A program made the position numbers and the translations under genes. From the NCBI GenBank assembly GCA_027186245.1, contig CP114493.1:5091501-5155500 (forward strand): a DNA stretch of 64,000 bases. Reading direction: 5' to 3'. Below the pieces are notes generated by a model. That model searched no databases. It was not told the origin of the DNA and saw nothing but the letters and a program-made list of their open reading frames with translations. This DNA is from Coriaria nepalensis. Lineage: Eukaryota > Streptophyta > Magnoliopsida > Cucurbitales > Coriariaceae. Positions 25,081 to 38,675 of this stretch are shown one piece after another. Position 1 is the stretch's first letter. Every line of letters starts with the position of its first letter.

Positions 25081-28000
25081 TAACTCTTTAATTATCTCTC
25101 TTAAGCACTATTTTAAATATTTCCTTTATGGTTTGTTTTTATCTTCAATTTGTAAGAGCAATGGAGCTATAAGAAAATAGGGTGTAAACAAACAGCAATA
25201 TTCATACCGTTGTACGATCATTTAATATTACTAAGATTTAATAATCTTTTATTTTTAAAGATAATTATAATATATTTTCTTATTTTTCTCAACAATATTC
25301 GATTATGATAAAAAAAAAAAATTTAATATTTATTTACAAAATTTTAATATTTTAAAAACAAAATCGTAATTTAAGAAAAGTTGAAAAGTAGATATATATA
25401 TATCTAATCTACTACTCTTCATATCCCCTCATTTCGTGTTTGTTTACCTCAGATTAGTCTTTATAGTCAAATACTAACTATAGTTAATTGACTCTTTATA
25501 TAATAAAAACTATATTATTATCTTTTGTATTGAAAATATATAATAATGATAATCTATAATTATGATCATGTTAAAAGTTAAATCTTGTTTTCCTTATCAT
25601 TTAAAACATGAACGCAAATTATTAGTAATTAGTGTTGTTTATTTAAACGCTGTTACATATATATATATATATTTTTTTTAATTTAGTAAATATGTATTAG
25701 TTTGGTTACGGATTTAAATCTAATTTAAAAAATTTGGTAAAAATTAAATTTAAAAAAAAACTGATCAAACCCGTAAAAAAAAATTAATAATAATATAATT
25801 TTTTAAATTACTTGATTAATATAATAACTTAATCACTCTTATTAAACATTTATTTTTGTTTTCTTTTTTAGCATTTCAAACTTTATTCTTATACTAACAA
25901 ATCAATAAAACTATCAAGATATCTTAACTGTTTAGATAACTCTTTAACCCATTGAGCCACTAGACCCACTAAATATATGCCAATTTTTTTTTTTTTTTTT
26001 TTTTTCATCATTATGTCTTCTCTGTTCTTCTCTCTCCCTACGAAACATCTTCGGGGAGTTCGACTTCTGTCTAGTCGAATCAACAACGATTGTGAATCTC
26101 TGATACTTTGTCTATTACTAAAGTTCGTTTGCGATTTATATTCTTTGTATTAGTGATTTTAGGGATTTTTCTCTTATTTGAGCTAAAATTAGGGTTCTTA
26201 TCGTGAAATTATGATTATTTTTATTAAATAAATGTAAAACTAGAATTATTAGCCCATCAAATTACACAGTAGTGAAACATCAGTTGAGCGGTTAATGCAA
26301 ATTGGAAACAATTGTAAAAAGTAGTTGAACAATTATAATAAGATCATGTTTTTTCGTGAAACATTAATATAAAATGGAAGCAATTATAATATATAGAATG
26401 AAGAAAATTTTATGTAATTTATCGTTTAATGTTAATTTATTTTTACTCATGGAGGAGCTAACACTGGTAAGAAGAAGAGGTTGGAATTCAAAAGCATGCA
26501 TTTGTTGTATTTTAGTATCACATTATTTTTTGCCACTGGGTTTATTTATTAAATAATTATACTTATTATTATTTTTTTTTTTAACGAACAAACCTATCAC
26601 ATACGAGTTCATGCATAACTTAACTCGAAAATTTGGTTCAAGTTTTAAGATATTTAAGCTTGTTATAGGTAAAAATTTTAAAAATCAATTATATTTGAAT
26701 TAATCACGTCCAAATCCAAATCACCCACCCGATGCACAACCCTAATTCCTAGTCAAACCTTCGCCACTTTTAAACTGTGTGATTGAGTGTCTTTTGGCCA
26801 ACAATTTTATGATTGCAGGCGAAAAAAAAAAAAGGTCGAGGGGATGAAGATGATAGTTGCGTCTTGAAACGGATATATAGCTAGCATGCGAAAGGGAAAA
26901 AAGAATGAGATTGTGTAAGCACGTTCAGAAACAGGTCAAATTATTGCTAATGTAGATCGGGTCAATGTTTGTGAAGGAAACGAAATCCTGCGTGGTCAAC
27001 AAGCTTTACTAGGTATGATTATATTCTTGGCCTAAGTTATTGAAAAAACCTAACTCAATTATTGAAGTAGGTCCGTACTGTTTGCGGTGTTTTCATGGAT
27101 AAAACCGTAAGTCGAGACTGCAAGATCGATCAAAGTAAATATGGAGAGTAAAATGTGAGATTTTTTTTTTTTTTTTTTTTAAATTAATTTTTAAGGAATT
27201 TGTATGGAGAAGACATCAAATCAAAACACATGTTGATGTAAAAGAAGTCAAAAAAAAAAAAAAAAAGATGTTGATATATGAATATAAATTCAAGCCCCCC
27301 TTATAATTTTTTTTTGTAAAGATGATATGGGATAAGTTCTCATGTTAAAAAATTAACATTTCTTTTGGATTAGATTACTATGATGGTCAAGGAGGTCATG
27401 TTAGGGACAAGTTGGGAGAATGATTTGAAGTGAAACTTGGGTACTTTTGATGTTATGTAACATCATGCTGAATAACCCATAATATAACATTTACTATTAT
27501 TTTTATTTTTTTTTTCTTTGTATTTTTTTATTATTTATTTTAATTTTAGACTGGATCATGACGGACCATATTGGACATAGTAACTTACCATCAGTTATGC
27601 AAATATTATTATATATGTTAAAGTTTATAGATTACATAGGATCGTGTAACTACATATACTCGTTCTATATACTAAAATCTCATATAGGCATAACTTATTT
27701 AAGTGGTCAAGATTAAAATTTTAAATGAGATCTAACATATGTAGCCAAACAAAGGAAGAAGATTAGTCAAATATTGATATTAATGTTTAACTCAATTAAT
27801 TAAAATTTTTCTAGAAACGAAAAAATAAAAAAAATAATAAATAAATAAAATTTTATTTTTCTTTTATTTTTATATGGCGGCCATTCATTATCAAGTCATA
27901 GTGGAATGTGGGGCATAGGAGGACACCAAACAAAGGGTTGGCTTCTTAATTGCCATTTTGGACAGCCATGCATATATACATGGAGAGAGTCCCACATCAA

Positions 28001-29760
28001 CCCACCTCTTGAAAAATAAGTCCCAACTTGGATTGAAATGCTGGCCACTTGACAACAATGGGCGGATTAGTTTATTCTCTTCATTGCATTGCATGTATTA
28101 ACTTTTACCTTTCATTGTTATCTTTTCCTCATCTCTCTTCATGATCTTATGACACCATAAATTCATTGAATTGTTTGAAGTGACAAGATCACGAGCTTTT
28201 TCATTGTTTTTCTTTTTTCTTTTTTTTTTCTTGTCATGTTCTTGAGGATTGAAAAGAAAGACCGGCGGCCACTATACACATCTACAATATTATTTGATCT
28301 TATAGTATATATAGTATATAGTTTTAAATTGATATGGCAGAGAACTAATTAAGGGCTTGTAATCTTGATATGTCACTTGTGACTGTTTTGTGCCTAATAT
28401 ATTATACCATTTAAGGGGACAAGGATTAAAGCAAGTAATTTGATTAACTTACTAGTGCATTTATGCCTTTATGCAAATAAAATGTTAATTATAGATAAAG
28501 ATGTAAGTCCATTATTCCAAACAAATGTTAGAATATAATGATTTTCATATTAAATAGATAAAGATGTATTTTGATCTATTTGCTTTAATTGAAAAATACT
28601 ATATTGTAGCAATGAATTTTGAAAGGTATATATGTTTCGAAATTCATAATGTAGCAACAACTAAGCTAAGTATTAGTTTACTTGAATCACAAGGTACAAG
28701 GTAAAGGTATAAAGGTATAATTAATTACATATAGTATACCTAACTAATTATCATATGATTCATATCATATACATTTTTACTATTACTAGGTGACAAGCTA
28801 AGTTAAGAAAGCGACCTTGAAAAAGTTACAAGTTTCCATTAATTAAACATAGGATTATAGAAAATTGATCAAGTTGATTCAAATATAAAGATATTGATTT
28901 TGAGTGAGCAAGGGATTAATCAAATAAGTGCCCACCTTATATGTAAAGCCTAGCTAGCATATACATAGCTCATAGTGTTCTTACACTTTATATGATGGTC
29001 ATTATTAAAATTCACGATGACATGAACTTGAACATGAAACATGTTTGAAAGCGCCACTCCCATTAACATCACAGCTTTAAAGTCGGTCACTGCTCATTCT
29101 CATTCCTCCCGTCATTGTGTAACTATAGTGATGGAAGTACATATGTAGGTTTTCTTTATTTAAATTCAATGAATACGATCCAAATTTATTTTTAGTAGAA
29201 ATTTGAGCTTCGAAACTTAAAATTAATTATTTATAGGTTAAAAAAGTTTTTTTTTTTTTTTTTTTATAAAAAAAATCTTATATTTTTGATATAATATGAT
29301 ATTTTTTTATATTTATTCTCATATTAAGTGCTATTTTGAGATTATATATAGTTTTTTTTTTAATAAGTGAGGTAGATTATATATAATTATTAATGTATAA
29401 GGTATGAGTTTAATTTTAATATTATATAAAAATATAAATTTTCTCAAAATTAATTAACCTTGTGAATAATTTTTATATATATTGAGTTTTCTAAGATACT
29501 CCTAATATTAAATACATTTTAAAATTATATATATTTAACTTACAACTAAATATTCTATAGCTTTTTGGAAATACTTTCATAGAAGTAGTTGCTTCCAATT
29601 ATCACCAAATAAAAATTCATTCATTAAAATAATAATTGTAACTTATGGTGCTATTATGCATCGTGGTCCTTACCTTCAATCTTCACATCCGACCACATAA
29701 AATATATATACTTTTCATAAATAAATAAATAAATCTCTATTTATGAAAAAGACAAGAAGA
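25081..29760. other. intergenic region upstream of BLH1, no gene seen
   Basis: Strongly AT-rich with numerous A/T homopolymers (for example about 25983-26005, 27162-27181 and 29250-29267). A minus-strand tRNA-like A-box stretch at about 25905-25965 (TAGTGGCTCAATGGGTTAA) may be the head of a decayed SINE. None of the short frames carries a domain. The distal promoter of the BLH1 gene must lie toward the right end. Confidence 0.5.
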
Positions 29761-29769
29761 AATTAAATA

Positions 29770-31347
29770 AAGAATTGAACCTAAGAGCGCTAGGTCCCTT
29801 CTCTCCCTCTCTCTTTTGCTCATCACCGCCATCATCATCATCATCTTCCTCTTTTTCTTTCTCTCTTTCTTTCGATTTTTATAATTATTTATTTTTCGTC
29901 AAGCTTTTGTAGAGGCGGACGTTTCCTCAATCTTCAGCTGTTTGTGCACTTATTCTCTCACTTCTCAGTCTTCTCATCAATCAAAACAACTCGTACGTTT
30001 AAACTCACAGACACATATATATTAGAAACTCAACTGATCGCTCTCTCTCTCTCATGTGTAAATTCTCTCTTTCTCTATCTAGGTAGCCAGAAGATTGTGG
30101 GGTTTTTCTTTCTTCTCACGGCCAGAGCCAGAGGGTACTTGGCTGAAGCATCAAACTGATAAGAAAAGTAAGGGTCGATCACAAGGAAGAGGTTCAGTCG
30201 TTTTGTTATATTCGCAGGTACTTCACTCTAAAAAAAAAGCCATTAGACTGAAGAAAGATAGAACGATACGTAAATTAGAACAAACAAATAAATAATTATG
30301 CAACGAAAAAAAAAAAAAGAGAGAGAAAAATAGTCATTTAATGTATGGATAATTGGGTGATAAAGATGGGTATCTTTTTCTCAGCCTTTTTGCCATCTCT
30401 CTCTGTCTCTCTTGCCATCTTTCTTTCTTTATTCATTTTTATCCCTTTCAAAGGGAAGGGTCTGAAGAGTTGCAGAGAGAGAGATCTTGAGTCTGACAGT
30501 GAGTGGGCTTCTCTTTCTATTTTTATTTCTATCTTATTTCTGATCCATATGCTCAGATCCGAGAGTGATGACAACAAGTGCTAAAGATAGATAGATCACA
30601 CAATTATATGCCCAAGCAAGGTAGGTGTATGTGAAACAGTGAAAGGAAGGGTTTTTTGATCCATCTTCTTTTGGGTCATTGTTTATGAATTTGATTTTTT
30701 TTCCTCTCTTGTGTGTATATGTTGCAGAAGATCATGATCATCATGATGAAGCACGTGCCAACTCAGATTCCCATCACACCAGGTAGCAATAATATTATTA
30801 TAATTTTTTTTAATGTTTGAATTAACTTGCTATTTCTGTGTTATTGTACTTCTTCTACCTTCTTCTTCATCTCTATTCTTTCTCTCTATCTCTTTTCTTC
30901 TGGTTCTCCCTCCTCTTCTGATCTATTCTTCAAGCAAATAATGGAAGAGGAAGAAGATAAAGAAAAAAAATCATGAATTTCAAATTGTCGGTCATGTTGG
31001 TTTTGGTCGCAACTCTCATTTGTCGGTAACAATTTCTGTTTATTATTTTTAGGATGAATTTCAAATTTCTTGTAGGTTCTCATAATCCATGTTAATGATC
31101 ATCAAACCTCTTCATACTTGTATTAATTATTAGATTTGAATTGTGCTCATGATATATTTTGTCTTTTGACAATTTTCACTAATATTTGATAGTTTTGCTT
31201 AGTGTCTGAATTGATTGATCAATATATATATATATATATATTATATAGACGTATATGACGTTTGGTAACATGATATGATCAAATTCTGTCTCTTTTTTCA
31301 GAACTTAAGTAATTTAAAGCAACGGATTGTTATTGGAAGAGAAATCA
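29770..31347 (+). promoter_or_regulatory. BLH1 5' leader region with introns
   Basis: A CT-rich block (29800-30070, many TCTCTC and TCATCATC repeats) follows a TATATATA stretch at about 29703. It looks like the first untranslated exon, with a plausible donor CGCAG|GTACTT near 30216. A second untranslated exon is well framed at 30728-30782 (acceptor GTTGCAG, donor CCAG|GTAG). The coding exon then begins after an acceptor at 31301 (TTTTTTCAG|AACTT). Long, intron-containing leaders are typical of BEL1-like genes. The first exon limits are inference; the second exon and acceptor are directly visible splice consensus. Confidence 0.6.
30734..31312 (+). other. Spliced upstream ORF in the BLH1 leader
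   Basis: If exon 30728-30782 is joined to the exon beginning at 31302, an ATG at 30734 opens a 19-codon upstream ORF (starts MIIMMKHVPTQ, ends before TAA at 31310-31312). It has three ATGs and terminates 35 nt before the main start at 31348. Such uORFs commonly lower or condition translation of plant transcription factor mRNAs. The peptide's conservation is unknown. Confidence 0.5.
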
Positions 31348-33984
31348 ATGGCTACGTACTTTCATGGCAACACGGAAATCCAAGCACCCGATGGCTTGCA
31401 AACCCTTCTGCTCATGAACCCAACAGCCTATGTCCAATACTCCGACACCCCGCCACCACCGCCGCCGCCGACATCAGCCAACCACCTCGTATTCCTCAAC
31501 TCCGCCGCCAACTCTCTCTCCACCCACAACCACCTCCCCCCTCACCACGCGCCAATATCATCCCACACACAACAATTCGTCGGCATCCCACTGCCCACAA
31601 GCGCTGCCGCTAACCACCATGACTTACCAAACATAACCTCCATGCATGGTTTCATCAATCCAGGTCACCTCCAGTACAACCTTTGGAACCCAAACATAAA
31701 TAATGACCCATCTACGGTGGCGCGTGACTCCCCACGCGCCCAGCAAGGTTTGTCCTTGAGCCTCTCCTCCTCTCAACACCCTCCTCCTCCTCCAGGTTAC
31801 GGCTCGAACCACGACGAACGGAAAGGCCCATTCACACAAAATGCCCAACAAATGATTTCAAACGATCACGACATGCGGAATATTTCGGGCGGGTCTTCCT
31901 CTTCGGCATCAGGTATAACCAACGGTGTTTCGGGTTTACAGGGCGTGCTGTTGAGTTCAAAGTACTTGAAAGCGGCTCAAGACCTTCTTGACGAGGTTGT
32001 CAATGTTGGAAATGATCACAATGGTATCAAGAAGGGTAGCAATATCGGACAACAGAGTAAGGTGGCCGGAGAGGGGTCTGGTCAGGTGGCTGGAGATGGG
32101 TCTGCCGGCGTGCGTGCAGATGGTAAGAGCAGCTCCGAGCTTTCCACCGCTGAGCGCCAAGAAATTCAAATGAAGAAGGCAAAGCTTATTAGCATGCTTG
32201 ATGAGGTACTAAACATACTACTGCTACTACTACTAATAATAATAATAATAAATATTTGTTTTAGAAATTTTTGGAGGTGTCTGCTGCAGACGATAGCAAC
32301 TGATATGATTGGTGTGATATGTCGAATTATATGATTATGATTAATCGATCCACGTTGAATCAACCCTACGCAAAAATTCTTAAAAAATCGTACTCAATTA
32401 ATATTTCATTCAAATGAAAACTCAATAGATCCATCAACTGAAGTTTCTAATCCAAATAGTTTTTTTTTTCAAATGATTTTGATCAAGACTGACTTGTTTT
32501 ATTGTCAGGTGGAGCAAAGGTACAGGCAATACCATCACCAAATGCAGATCATAATATCATCATTCGAGCAAGCGGCCGGGATTGGTTCTGCAAAAACATA
32601 CACGTCTCTTGCGCTTGAGACGATCTCAAAGCAATTCAGGTGTTTGAAAGAGACTATTACCAGCCAAATCAAAAGTGCAAACAAAACCTTAGGAGAAGAA
32701 GATAATGGTCTTAGTAATGGTGGAGGAAAGATTGTAGGGTCGCGATTGAAATATGTCGATCATCAGCTTCGTCAGCAAAGAGCTCTTCACCAGTTGGGAA
32801 TGATCCAGCATAATGCTTGGAGACCCCAAAGAGGATTGCCTGAAAGATCTGTTTCGGTTCTTCGTGCTTGGCTTTTCGAACACTTCCTTCACCCGTGAGT
32901 TTTTCGATTCTTTAAGAATGCCTTACAGCCCAATATTGAGTTAATTCCTTATAAACGATTATTTGCAGATATTTGATCTGTTCGGTTTTATTTATTTATT
33001 CAGATATCCAAAAGATTCAGACAAGATCATGCTTGCAAAACAAACAGGGCTTACTAGAAGCCAGGTGAGCCCTAGTTAGAACAGAGTTTTTAGTTTTGAA
33101 TCCACATCGCTAATGCATAAATGCTCATTAATTATATATTGGTTCTTACATATATGTAGGTTTCAAATTGGTTTATAAATGCAAGAGTTAGGCTATGGAA
33201 ACCAATGGTGGAAGAAATGTACTTGGAAGAAATCAAGGAACAAGAACAGAGTAATACTAATAATGGTGCAGTAGTGAAGAGCAACAATAATAACATCAAC
33301 AATGAATGTTCTCCTTCCAAATCCATCACTTTACAAGGCAAAAGTAGTACTCCTCCAACTCATGATCATCAAAACCAACCATCAGGCTTCAACTCCAAGA
33401 AAGAGAATCCCCCCGAAATCTTAACTTCGCCGGTAAATCTTCGGAACCAATCCAGTTTTTCTCTCATTGGGTCTTCGGAACTAGAAGGGATCACTCAATT
33501 GAGCCCGAAGAAGCAAAGAACATCGGATCATGTGGAAGCTAGTAATGAGCATAACATGTCAATGAAGTTCAATGAAGATCATAGACAAAGTAGTAGAGAT
33601 GGGTATCCCTTTATGGGAGGCCAAACCAACTTTATTGGAGGTTTTGGGCAATACCCAATTGGGGAAATAGACACTAGGTTCGATGGAGATGATCAATTCA
33701 CACCCAGGTTTACGGGCAATAACGGCGTTTCCCTCACTCTCGGACTTCCTCACTGTGAAAACCTGTCGCTATCTGGGGCCCACCAGGGCTTTCTCCATAA
33801 CCAAAACATTAGGATTAATGGAACTCGAAGAGTAGTCGACCACATTGGGGAACAAGACGAGTTTAGTGCTATGAATGGTACTAATGGATCATCTGTGTCC
33901 CATTCTTCTACTGCATTTGAAAACATCAATATTCAGAACCGAAAGCGATTCGCCGCCCAATTGTTGCACGACTTTGTGGCTTGA
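31348..33984 (+). CDS. BLH1: BEL1-like homeodomain transcription factor (BLH1-type), four coding exons
   Basis: Predicted 709-residue TALE homeodomain protein that pairs with KNOX proteins in the nucleus. Exons are 31348-32205, 32509-32894, 33004-33064 and 33160-33984, all GT-AG and in phase (2130 nt). The start MATYFHGN, then [17 protein letters not shown], closely follows Arabidopsis BLH1, which is why I chose 31348 rather than an upstream non-ATG extension. Domains are the N-terminal ZIBEL-like QGLSLSLSS, the SKY box [15 protein letters not shown] (~203-218), the BELL domain (~270-345, split by intron 1) and the homeodomain (~390-452) with the TALE loop residues PYP and the recognition helix [16 protein letters not shown] second ZIBEL VSLTLGL lies at ~625. 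Pro, His and Ser-rich low-complexity stretches separate them. In Arabidopsis BLH1 acts with KNAT3 and OVATE proteins in development and ABA response; function here is inferred. Confidence 0.95.
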
Positions 33985-34280
33985 AACTTACGTGATGCAT
34001 GCTTGAATAAGAAGATGGCCATGGAGGTTAGACGACCGCACCGCTTGTTTAATTACTAGTGTAAAGAAAGACAAAAAAAAAAAAAAAAGAAGAAAAAATG
34101 ATTTAGTTAGTTAGTATAGGCTTATACTAGGCATATAGTTATTATTATTTGAGCCATTGGAAAAAGGTTAGGAATATTTTAAGAACATATTGAAATATGG
34201 GTTGAGGATTTGTATATTGTTTTTGTAAGTCTTGAAGAATGGTATATATTACATATATAAATGGATTGATGTCATAAAGA
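33985..34280 (+). other. BLH1 3' UTR / downstream flank
   Basis: Sequence after the TGA at 33982-33984 includes an A-rich tract (34072-34103) and AATA-rich sequence compatible with plant polyadenylation signals. No precise cleavage site can be assigned. Confidence 0.4.
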
Positions 34281-36309
34281 TTAGATGTTATTTGGGTTAG
34301 GGATGATCATATAGATCCGGTACCATTATAACAACATAGATGTTATTTAGGGATTGATGACATACAGAACGGGTACCATTATATATATTTAAAAAAAACA
34401 AAAACACGATATGCTATTGTAGAAGTAGATTCCTCATCATCGCCCACTGTATGCCCGCGCTGAGGAAGTCTAGACCACACTGTCATCGGCTGATGCTTCA
34501 TTCAACGTTGCCACCGCCCTTCGCTCGATGTTGTCGCCAACTGTTGGCCACCTTTTCTCTCCCTCGCTTGCATTAAGAATAAATTAGACTTACATCACGC
34601 ACATATCCGCCACCACCACTGCCCGCCACGGCCACTCGGCCACCTTTCCTCTTCTTCACCCGCAGCAGCCTCCATTCGCAGTACGCCCATATTCGGGTAC
34701 TCGATGCCCTCCGTCCACTGTCATTCTTCCTCCCTCTTTGATCTACTGCCGCCGCTGCCTCCTCCTTAGCAGACGCAATGCAATGCCTCTTCCATCCTCC
34801 ATCCAGTTATAGCTTCGTCGGAGATATGCACAGACAAATATTATAGTTTTTTGGTAATATTTTGATTTGTTGAAATTTATGATTTGTTACAAATGATGAT
34901 TAAATTAAACTATAAGATGAAGTTTGCCGAAGTTTAAGAAGAATAGAAATTGGAAGTTTAAAATTAAGTTAATAATATTATGATTTATTGAAGTTTAAGA
35001 TGAAGTTTAAGATGATTAGAAATTTGAAGTTTAAGATTAAGTTGATAATATTCTAATTTAATAATATTATGATTTGTTGAAATTTAAGATGATTAGAAAT
35101 TTATATCATGTTTCTAAATATGATACTAAAATATATTGAATATTTATATTTATTTAAGTTGATTGAAAAACCTTTAACTGCAATCATGGATGATATGCTA
35201 TATGTGTCACTGTAGTATTCATTATTAAATGAAATTATGAAATGGTAGACAAAAATGGTAATTGATTGAAAAAAAATGCTAACAGGACATACCTAATGAT
35301 AGTAGTGCATCAGTTGTCCCTTATTCCCTCTTTGATTATGATGTAGACGTTGATGATAACACAACAACTCGTGTTACTATCAAGGCAAAAAGAGAATTTT
35401 AAAAAAAAAAAGTCTGCAAAGAAAGCACCACCCTTCTACTGAGACTAATGCAAAGAAATGAAAACGATAAGGAGTTTTAGCATAAGATAATCTTATAGCT
35501 GATATAATAAAAGATAATATCATATAAAGGTAATAGGGAATCATGAACATCACACTTGACACAACACATAAAGAATCATTGTGTACAAGGAAAAGAAATG
35601 GCTTGATGGATAAAATTCTTATCTGTGCGAAAAAAATTAGTTTCCATTGGTCGTGTACTAGTAATATGATTTCTTTCCATTAGTTTAATGAATGTTTGAT
35701 TTAGTTTAATTAGATTTGAATGAAAATTTTAATTTATTTCATCTTAGCTAGTGTCGTGGATGCAATAGAGATCTTTGATAAAAAAAATAATGATATATAC
35801 TTATTTTGTTATACATTTTCTTGTATTATATATTATTTATTTGTTTCTCATATAATATATATTCATTGAGTTCTTAATTTTTAATATTAGGTGCGGAAGA
35901 GTCTACAACTGTATAAAATGATCAGCAAGTGAATGTTGTTGAACTAGTTGATGTTTTTAAATTTGGAGAACTTATTAATGTTTTTGTTTTTTAAATTTGG
36001 TGAACTTGTTGATATTTATTTTTTAAAATTTGGTGAACTTGTTGATACTTGTTGATATACTGCACACTTGTTATGATTGTGATGTTATAAAATATAAATC
36101 TATGATAGTACGTATTTGCACTTTGTAAGTAATTTGTAAATGGTAATTACACATAAAGTAAATGTTATGTAGCCCAAATTTCAATCACAATTAATTACGT
36201 ACGTATATATATATTTTAATTAATATAAAATCTTACATAAATATATATAATTAATAAATATATAGTTACATATACCTTAAATTTAAATATATATATAATT
36301 ATGTATAAC

Positions 36310-36343
<34 letters not shown>

Positions 36344-37476
36344 GTAAAAAAAAAATAGTAAAAATAGAAAGAAAAAAAAAGATATCGAATCGTCGAATCC
36401 GATCATGTACGGATCGAGTCGGATCAAATCGAATTAGATTACCAATCCGATCCGATCGATATCGATGGATACCCGCATGCAACGGGTCAGATCCATGAAT
36501 AACGTTACTTCCATAAAATATACCCTATCGTACAAAAAAAAAAACAAAGGTCTATGCTCCAAGAATATAGAATTTAGGGAGAATTACTTAGGTGTTTGGG
36601 TTGTATTAAATTACATTACCTTAAGTCATATATTTGTGAGTTTGCTCCGGTGATAATTTGAACTCACTTTCAAAATTTTGATATGGGTTGTCATATTTTT
36701 TAAAAGCTTAGCAGTAATAAATGAAACCCACGCGCAAGAGTTTTAAAGTGTATAAATTTAAATTTTCATATAATGAGAGAAGGTTGTTAATATTTCATAT
36801 ATACCAATTTTTTAGAAGTTTTATTTTAGATATATGTTATATTATATTCTCAACATGAACATATAACTATTAGTTATATTATGTGTTAGACCTAATTCTG
36901 ATAAGATACATAAATTTAGATTTATATCTTAAAATCAATTAATTATGAGAAAAATTGATTCATATTTTTTATATATTAATTTTTTAAGAATTTCTTTTTA
37001 AATATATGTTCTAACAAAAATATTTTTAAAAAAAATTAAGATTCTTTATTATTATTTCAGATTATTGTCGATAAATTTGAGCAAATTTCAATTTCTTATT
37101 CAAATATTTTCTAATGAGATTGATTCCATCTCGATTTCAAATATAAATCTTTTTTTTTTTTTTTAATCATTTAAATCTACCCAAACCTCAAATCTCTTAG
37201 AAATTATAACCATAACCGTTTGTTCTCCGAGAACATCGAGGCAGCGACTTTTCTTCCTTCAGTTGAGATACCCAGTTCTTTGAAGAAAATATTTTGAGTT
37301 TGATTTTAATCTTTGATCACCAATGTGAGTTATGTGAATTTTAATTTTCTTATGGTATATTTTTGGATGATGTTTGGAATTAATTATATGTAAATGGATT
37401 TAATTAAATTAAATATTTTAAGTTAATTAAACGAAAGTCAGTTCAATAAATTAATTTAGACAACTAAAATACAACC
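34281..37476. other. intergenic region with repeat debris, no complete gene
   Basis: Contains an imperfect duplication of about 50 bp (about 34283-34333 and 34346-34393, each ending in GGTACCATTATA). It also has a GC-rich CCACC/GCCGCC-laden patch (34430-34810) unlike its surroundings, and internally repetitive AAGTTTAAGATGA-type sequence (34920-35110). A coding-like frame at 35283-35402 has no recognised domain. Further right are an (AAT)n microsatellite and a GATCCGATC-rich palindromic patch (36380-36500) of the sort found in hAT ends. No intact gene is supported. Confidence 0.5.
36309..36345. repeat. (AAT)n microsatellite
   Basis: About twelve consecutive TAA/AAT triplets, directly visible. 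It is followed by A-runs and a GATCC/GATCG-rich palindromic patch. Likely length-variable. Confidence 0.95.
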
Positions 37477-38675
37477 CAGAGGCGGAGCAAGTGCGGGCGC
37501 CCCACCCCTCAGAGTTTTCAAAATTCAAATTTAGTATATAAGTTTCTTAAAATTTCAATTTGGCCGCCCAAAAATAACAAAATAAAATAGAGACCCCGCA
37601 GATTTTGGCCCACAAAAAGACGAAACCCATCCACCTCAAAATTTGAATCGTGAGCTACTTATCTTACTCTTCAAAGTTCAATCTTCACTGCCCAAGACTC
37701 CAAATCCAAGAGAGAAGTGGTCCAGGAGTCACCCCAGCCACTACAGCAGCGTTCCTGTGCTCCGCCTCAGCCCACAGCCACTAGCCACTCGAAAACCAAG
37801 ACTTCGCCTCTGCCCACAACAGTCGCCAACCGAAGCTTGGTAAGTTTTCCCTTTCCTCCGCCACTCCGTAGCTCCGCCTATTTTTCATATTTGAAACATG
37901 ATTTTTTTAGGGCTTTTAACGTTTTCTGATATATGAAAAGGGAAAACGCAGTGACGCAGAGTGAGAACTGAGAACTGAGTTAGAAACAAAAGAGAGATGA
38001 AAGAGAGTCTTTCACAGTTTCGCTCGTTAGTGGAATAGACCAATAGTCAATAAGTCTGGCAAAAAAAGAAAGTTGACATAAGTCCATTAGTCATAGAATT
38101 TGACATACTTAACAAATCACGTGAAACCCGAAGGGGTAAGAGAAAGGGTAAGGTGATATAAGTATAAAGAAAATGTTAGAAGAGAAAGTTGAGAGAGAGA
38201 GAGAGAATAGGAAAGAGACAAAATGAGAAGTATGCATATGCTGTGTATGTTAATGAGTAATTTTGGAGACGATTATAATCTATATGTACAAGCTTTTAAT
38301 TATTGAGATAGATTTGATAACTACTTCTTAAGAGTTGTTAATTTTTTAAAATCTTTTTGTAAAAACTTTTATACTTATAAATTTTTACTTATCGATTATA
38401 TTATTTTTATAATTTTTAGTTAAGTATGAAGAAATTTTACACAAGAAAAATCAGTATTCTTGAAAATGTAAGTTAAATAAGTGAAGAAACAAAATCTTCC
38501 ACTACAAATAGTTGTGAAGAAATTAATTTGAAAGATCTCTCTACTTATCCTGAACTTCGACCTTAAATCTCAAGTTACAATGTTAATATGTGTGATAAAA
38601 TTCAAAGAGCATATCTCCTAATGGGGCATTGTCAATGTGAATGTTTGCAAAACCCACCACACCTTATCGTGAGTG
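37477..38675 (+). mobile_element. 5' fragment of a ZMYM1-like hAT transposon
   Basis: Starts with CAGAGGCGGAGCAAGTGCGG, the left terminus style of plant hAT elements that encode 'zinc finger MYM-type protein 1-like' transposases. The transposase N-terminus follows from the ATG at 38426: MKKFYTRK, then after two stops DLSTYPELRP, ISSYNVNMCDKIQRAYLLMGHCQ. This matches the family pattern (ML.FFKRK...; L..DPGLR..I..Y.....D.IRR.YLLKGPCQP). The frame then stops where an antisense copia sequence begins (about 38680). The remaining transposase (TTF zinc finger, dimerisation domain) and the right terminus are not found in the window. Pseudogenised fragment. Confidence 0.75.

Noticed and set aside
30345..30584. 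79-codon hydrophobic plus-strand ORF in the BLH1 leader region, overlapped by a same-length antisense ORF
   Set aside because: It lies in a probable leader intron, is driven by CTCTCT/TTTCT low-complexity sequence, and has an opposite-strand shadow.
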